NCBI RefSeq assembly: GCF_918731615.1
Contig: NZ_OU957226.1
Span: 2,915,501-2,979,500 of the forward strand
DNA: 64,000 bases
Origin: Flavobacterium sp. CECT 9288
Lineage (GTDB): Bacteria > Bacteroidota > Bacteroidia > Flavobacteriales > Flavobacteriaceae
Direction of reading: 5' to 3'
Part shown: piece after piece, positions 60,263 to 64,000 of the stretch
Layout: each line of letters starts with the position of its first letter
Numbering within the stretch: the first letter of the stretch is position 1
Position numbers and translations under genes: made by a program
The notes under the pieces: model-generated
The model's database searches: none
What the model was told of the DNA's origin: nothing
The model's input: only the letters and a program-made list of their open reading frames with translations

Positions 60263-63145
60263 TCATTTCAATTTCTTTTTAACAGCAACTTCATGGTATG
60301 ATTCAATAACATCACGTTCTTCAATGTCATTATATCCTTTAATTTGAATACCACAATCGTATCCTTTGGCTACATCTCTAACATCATCTTTAAAACGTTT
60401 AAGAGCTAATAACTCTCCAGTGAATACAACTACACCATCACGAATAACACGCATCTTAGCATTCTTAACAATTTTACCATCCATAACCATACTTCCTGCA
60501 ATAGAACCAACTTTAGAAATTTTGAAGATCTCTCTAATCTCAGCTGTGCCAAGGATTTCTTCTTTCATTTCAGGAGCTAACATTCCTTCCATTGCATCTT
60601 TCAAGTCATCGATAGCTGCATAGATAATAGAATAGTAACGGATATCTATTTCTTCTTTATCGGCCAATTGTCTTGCATTTCCAGCAGGACGCACATTAAA
60701 TCCAATAATAATCGCATCTGAAGCAGAAGCTAACATAACGTCAGTTTCTGTAATTGCTCCAACACCTTTATGGATAATATTAATTTGAATTTCTTCGGTA
60801 GATAATTTAGAGAACGAATCAGACAATGCCTCAACAGATCCATCAACATCTCCTTTAAGAATAATGTTCAATTCTTTAAACTGACCTAATGCTATTCTTC
60901 GTCCAATTTCATCTAATGTAATATGACGTTGAGTACGTACTGATTGCTCACGCATTAACTGAGAACGTTTAGACGCAATTTGCTTAGCTTCTTTTTCGTC
61001 TTCAAAAATATTGAATTTATCACCTGCCGTAGCTGCTCCGTCAAGACCTAGAACAGAAACTGGTGTAGATGGTCCAGCAACGCTTATAACATTACCTCTT
61101 TCATCATGCATGGCTTTAATTTTACCATGATGCTTACCCGCTAACATATAATCTCCTACTTTCAAAGAACCATTTTGTACTAATATTGTAGAAACATATC
61201 CCTTTCCTTTGTCAAGAAAAGCCTCTACTACAGTACCAGATGCTGCTTTATTAGGATTTGCTTTCAAATCTAAAATTTCAGCTTCAAGCAACACTTTTTC
61301 TAATAATTCTTTTACACCAGTTCCCACTTTTGCAGAAATATCATGTGATTGAATTTTTCCACCCCAATCTTCAACAAGTAAATTCATACCTGCTAATCTT
61401 TCTTTTACTTTTTCAGGGTTAGCATTTGGCTTATCAATTTTATTAATTGCAAAAATAATAGGAACTCCAGCTGCTTGAGCATGGCTAATTGCTTCTTTTG
61501 TTTGTGGCATGATGTCATCATCTGCTGCAATTACAATAATAGCAATATCGGTAACTTGAGCACCACGCGCACGCATCGCAGTAAACGCTTCGTGACCCGG
61601 TGTATCTAAAAATGCAATTTTTTGTCCGTTATCAAGAGTTACTCCGTAGGCACCAATGTGTTGTGTAATTCCTCCAGACTCCCCTGCAATTACGTTTTCT
61701 TTACGAATGTAATCCAGTAATGATGTCTTACCGTGATCGACGTGACCCATTACTGTAACGATTGGCGCTCTGAAAACCAGGTCTTCTTCTCTATCTTCAA
61801 CAACCTGAATTGCTTCTTCGATATCAACAGTAATAAATTCAACTTCATAACCAAACTCATCAGCAACAATTGTCAACGTTTCTGCATCAAGACGCTGATT
61901 CATGGTAACCATGATTCCAAGTGACATACACGTTCCAATAACTTTAGTAATTGGCACATCCATCATGATTGCAATTTCACCTACAGTAACAAACTCAGTA
62001 ACCTTAATAGTTTTACTTCCTTCATCTAAAGCTCTTTGCTCATCATCAGATTTCTGACGGTGCGTATCTCTTTTATCTCTTCTATATTTAGCCGCTTTAG
62101 ATTTACCACCTTTACCTTGTAGTTTTTCTAAAGTCTCTCTAATTTGATTTTTAACTTCTTCTTCTGTTGGCTCAACTTTTGCAACAATTGCAGGTCTGTT
62201 TCCTTTTACGAAACCAGGTCTTGCGCTTCTATTCGCATTAAAACCACCACCACCAGTGTTCGGCGTAATTTTATTTGGATTTGGAGCACCCGGAACAGCA
62301 GGAGGCCTTGGCGCACCTGGTTTAGGAGCTATCCTTTTACGTTTATTCTTATTGGCATTAGCTGCCGCAGAACCAGGAGCACCTGGTTTATTAGGTGTAA
62401 TCTTTGGCTCTTCTTTTTTCTTTTTAGGCTTATTAAATTGCGATAAATCAATAATTTGTCCTGTTAGAGTAGTACCAGATAATTTTTGGTATTGAGTGGT
62501 AATAGTTTCGTCAGCAGCAACCTCTTCAGATTTAACCGGTTCAACTTTTTCAACAACCTTAGGAGCTACAGGTATTTCAGCTACAGGTTCCTTAACTACT
62601 TCTTTAGGAGCATTTGCAGGTTTTGATTCTTTAACATCTGAAGTAGTTTTGATATCCAAAGGTTTCGGGACAATTTTATTTTCTGCCGGTGTAATCTTTG
62701 CAGCAGGAACTTCAACACTTTTAGGAGCAGATTCTACTTTTGGGGCCTCTTTTACAGGAGGAACAATTGCAGCCTTTTTTGGATTCAAATCAATCTTACC
62801 TACTTGAACTGGTCCAGACAAAACGGCTCTTGCCTTTATAACTTCTTGTTGTTTTGCTCGTTCTTCATCAAGTTTACGTTTATCCTCGATCTCTTTTTCT
62901 CGCTCTAAACGTAATGCTTCCTTTTCTTTTCTTTTCTCTTCTCCTACTTCTTTTGAAGCTTCTTTATTCCCTTTGTCACCAGCAAATTGACCGCACAAAA
63001 CATTGTATATATCATCAGAAATTTTTGCGTTTGGATTTGCATCAATTGCAATTCCCTTATCTTTTAGATAATCCACAGCTCTTTCCAAAGAAATATTCAA
63101 TTCCCTTAAAACTTTGTTTATTCTAATAATTCTCTCTTCAGACAT
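60263..63145 (-). CDS. infB: Translation initiation factor IF-2
   Basis: GTPase that places initiator tRNA on the 30S subunit and promotes subunit joining. The 960-residue protein has an IF2_N start ([20 protein letters not shown]), a long low-complexity linker (about 70-350) rich in Pro, Lys, Ala and Glu with Gly/Asn patches, and the conserved core with [14 protein letters not shown] at about 465, [10 protein letters not shown] and [11 protein letters not shown]. Domains II to IV follow, with the C-terminal [16 protein letters not shown]. It lies 110 bp after nusA, the usual order in Bacteroidota. Confidence 0.97.
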   Translation of the reverse strand: MSEERIIRINKVLRELNISLERAVDYLKDKGIAIDANPNAKISDDIYNVLCGQFAGDKGNKEASKEVGEEKRKEKEALRLEREKEIEDKRKLDEERAKQQEVIKARAVLSGPVQVGKIDLNPKKAAIVPPVKEAPKVESAPKSVEVPAAKITPAENKIVPKPLDIKTTSDVKESKPANAPKEVVKEPVAEIPVAPKVVEKVEPVKSEEVAADETITTQYQKLSGTTLTGQIIDLSQFNKPKKKKEEPKITPNKPGAPGSAAANANKNKRKRIAPKPGAPRPPAVPGAPNPNKITPNTGGGGFNANRSARPGFVKGNRPAIVAKVEPTEEEVKNQIRETLEKLQGKGGKSKAAKYRRDKRDTHRQKSDDEQRALDEGSKTIKVTEFVTVGEIAIMMDVPITKVIGTCMSLGIMVTMNQRLDAETLTIVADEFGYEVEFITVDIEEAIQVVEDREEDLVFRAPIVTVMGHVDHGKTSLLDYIRKENVIAGESGGITQHIGAYGVTLDNGQKIAFLDTPGHEAFTAMRARGAQVTDIAIIVIAADDDIMPQTKEAISHAQAAGVPIIFAINKIDKPNANPEKVKERLAGMNLLVEDWGGKIQSHDISAKVGTGVKELLEKVLLEAEILDLKANPNKAASGTVVEAFLDKGKGYVSTILVQNGSLKVGDYMLAGKHHGKIKAMHDERGNVISVAGPSTPVSVLGLDGAATAGDKFNIFEDEKEAKQIASKRSQLMREQSVRTQRHITLDEIGRRIALGQFKELNIILKGDVDGSVEALSDSFSKLSTEEIQINIIHKGVGAITETDVMLASASDAIIIGFNVRPAGNARQLADKEEIDIRYYSIIYAAIDDLKDAMEGMLAPEMKEEILGTAEIREIFKISKVGSIAGSMVMDGKIVKNAKMRVIRDGVVVFTGELLALKRFKDDVRDVAKGYDCGIQIKGYNDIEERDVIESYHEVAVKKKLK

Positions 63146-63255
63146 AAAACCTTTTTATTTTTACCTTTTTTGTTATTCCTCACTTTACTTCTAGCCGATA
63201 CCTACCGAACTAGATTATTTGTAAAATGGCATGTTTATAGTTGAAGACCTGTTGA

Positions 63256-64000
63256 CTAACTGTCAAATTCCTCTTTTAATATTCTCATTACATCTAAGAT
63301 TGTTTCCTCTTCTAGATCTGTTCTTCTAACTAAGTCATCTACATCTTGACTCAAGATACTTTTTGCAGTATCTAAACCAATTTTAGCAAATTCCTCAATA
63401 ACCCAACCCTCAATTTCATCTGAGAATTCAGTTAACTCAACGTCATCCTCATCAGCAGTAGCACCAGCTACATCACCCTCACGAATCACGTCTAATTCAT
63501 ATCCTGTCAATAATCCAGCTAATTTAATATTGTGTCCTCCACGACCAATAGCCTTAGAAACTTCCTCTAATTTCAAGAAAACTTCAGCTCTTTTAGTTTC
63601 CTCATTGATTTTAATTGAAGAAACTTTTGCAGGACTTAAAGCACGTGTAATTAACAACTGAATATTACTAGTATAATTGATAACATCAATATTTTCATTT
63701 CCTAATTCACGAACAATACCATGAATTCTAGAACCTTTCATTCCCACACAAGCTCCTACCGGATCAATTCTATCATCATAAGAATCTACGGCTACTTTTG
63801 CTTTTTCGCCAGGGATTCTTACCACTTTTTTTACCATAATTAAACCGTCAAAAACTTCTGGTATTTCTTGTTCAAATAATTTCTCTAAAAACTTCTCAGA
63901 AGTTCTAGACATAATTATTTGCGGTTTGTTCCCTTTCAATTCAACACTTTCTATAATACCTCTAACGTTATCACCTTTACGGAAAAAGTCAGATGGAATT
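63256..64000 (-). CDS. nusA: Transcription termination/antitermination factor NusA (5' end outside window)
   Basis: The frame runs off the window edge; about 247 C-terminal codons are present. Reading back from 64000, the encoded residues IPSDFFRKGDNVRGIIESVE belong to the S1 domain. The KH1 region (RIPGEKAKVAVDSYDDRIDP, GACVGMKGSRIHGIVRELGN) and KH2 (AEVFLKLEEVSKAIGRGGHN, IKLAGLLTGYELDVI) follow. It ends with a short acidic helical tail (LEEETILDVMRILKEEFDS). NusA binds RNA polymerase and controls pausing, termination and antitermination. It is upstream of infB on one transcript. An apparent TTG start at 63939 is internal, not real. Confidence 0.96.
   Translation of the reverse strand, partial: IPSDFFRKGDNVRGIIESVELKGNKPQIIMSRTSEKFLEKLFEQEIPEVFDGLIMVKKVVRIPGEKAKVAVDSYDDRIDPVGACVGMKGSRIHGIVRELGNENIDVINYTSNIQLLITRALSPAKVSSIKINEETKRAEVFLKLEEVSKAIGRGGHNIKLAGLLTGYELDVIREGDVAGATADEDDVELTEFSDEIEGWVIEEFAKIGLDTAKSILSQDVDDLVRRTDLEEETILDVMRILKEEFDS

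Noticed and set aside
63256..63939. A short NusA starting at 63939
   Set aside because: The apparent start is an internal TTG; upstream codons to the window edge encode NusA S1-domain sequence, so the gene is truncated only by the window.
1..64000. CRISPR array, mobile element, rRNA or tRNA genes
   Set aside because: I saw no spaced direct repeats, transposase or integrase motifs, or tRNA-like cloverleaf sequences by eye; a tRNA or covariance-model scan would be needed to exclude small RNAs.

Overview
The window looks like part of a Flavobacterium-type chromosome (Bacteroidota, gliding Flavobacteriia). The DNA is AT-rich and Shine-Dalgarno sequences are scarce. Many genes are preceded by the Bacteroidota -7 element TAnnTTTG. 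Genes found mainly in this phylum are present: sprA, remB, a PorP/SprF-like barrel, and an alternative complex III joined to an aa3 oxidase. There are no insertion sequences, phage genes, CRISPR arrays, rRNAs or tRNAs that I can see. Nearly all of the window is densely packed core genome. Gene order around sprA and remB matches what I recall for F. johnsoniae, which is recollection and not a search.

Layout. 1-9.2 kb: pdxJ divergent from a forward run of CBS protein, NAD kinase, a DUF6089-like barrel, uppS, bamA, two OmpH/Skp-like chaperones and murI (undecaprenyl lipid, outer-membrane assembly, peptidoglycan). 9.2-18.6 kb: gamma-carbonic anhydrase with a PorP/SprF-like barrel, a Nfu-type Fe-S protein, a 22-residue-repeat helical protein beside a MscS channel, tsaB, an HlyD/TolC efflux pair and a DUF4403 lipoprotein. 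18.6-23.8 kb: a cytochrome oxidase assembly operon (cyoE, two subunit III genes, subunit IV, a SCO-like protein without cysteines, SCO, DUF420, a small CxxC protein). 23.9-38.5 kb: remB and deoC; maeB; ruvA-sprA-gcvH-vanZ; a CBS protein.

38.6-46.0 kb is the most accessory-looking section, a sugar-uptake locus. It holds a TonB-dependent receptor without a SusD partner, an SLC45/SUT-like transporter, a cytoplasmic GH100-like hydrolase, a PfkB sugar kinase and a divergent LacI regulator. Two perfect LacI-type operators lie 20 bp apart between receptor and regulator. I infer uptake of sucrose or a related fructoside: receptor across the outer membrane, transporter across the inner membrane, hydrolysis and phosphorylation inside the cell.

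46.0-64.0 kb: queG and ruvB; the respiratory operon actABCDEF-coxBA (59.4 to 48.1 kb), which passes electrons from menaquinol to oxygen; a SPOR protein; infB; and the 3' part of nusA, cut by the window edge. The oxidase core (subunits I and II) is therefore about 25 kb from subunits III and IV and the assembly factors.

The best leads for something undescribed are modest: two uncharacterised proteins in the oxidase assembly operon, the apolipoprotein-like repeat protein, the SusD-less sugar locus with its tandem operators, an apparent non-canonical (ATT) start for queG, and stop codons placed in the loops of terminator-like hairpins.
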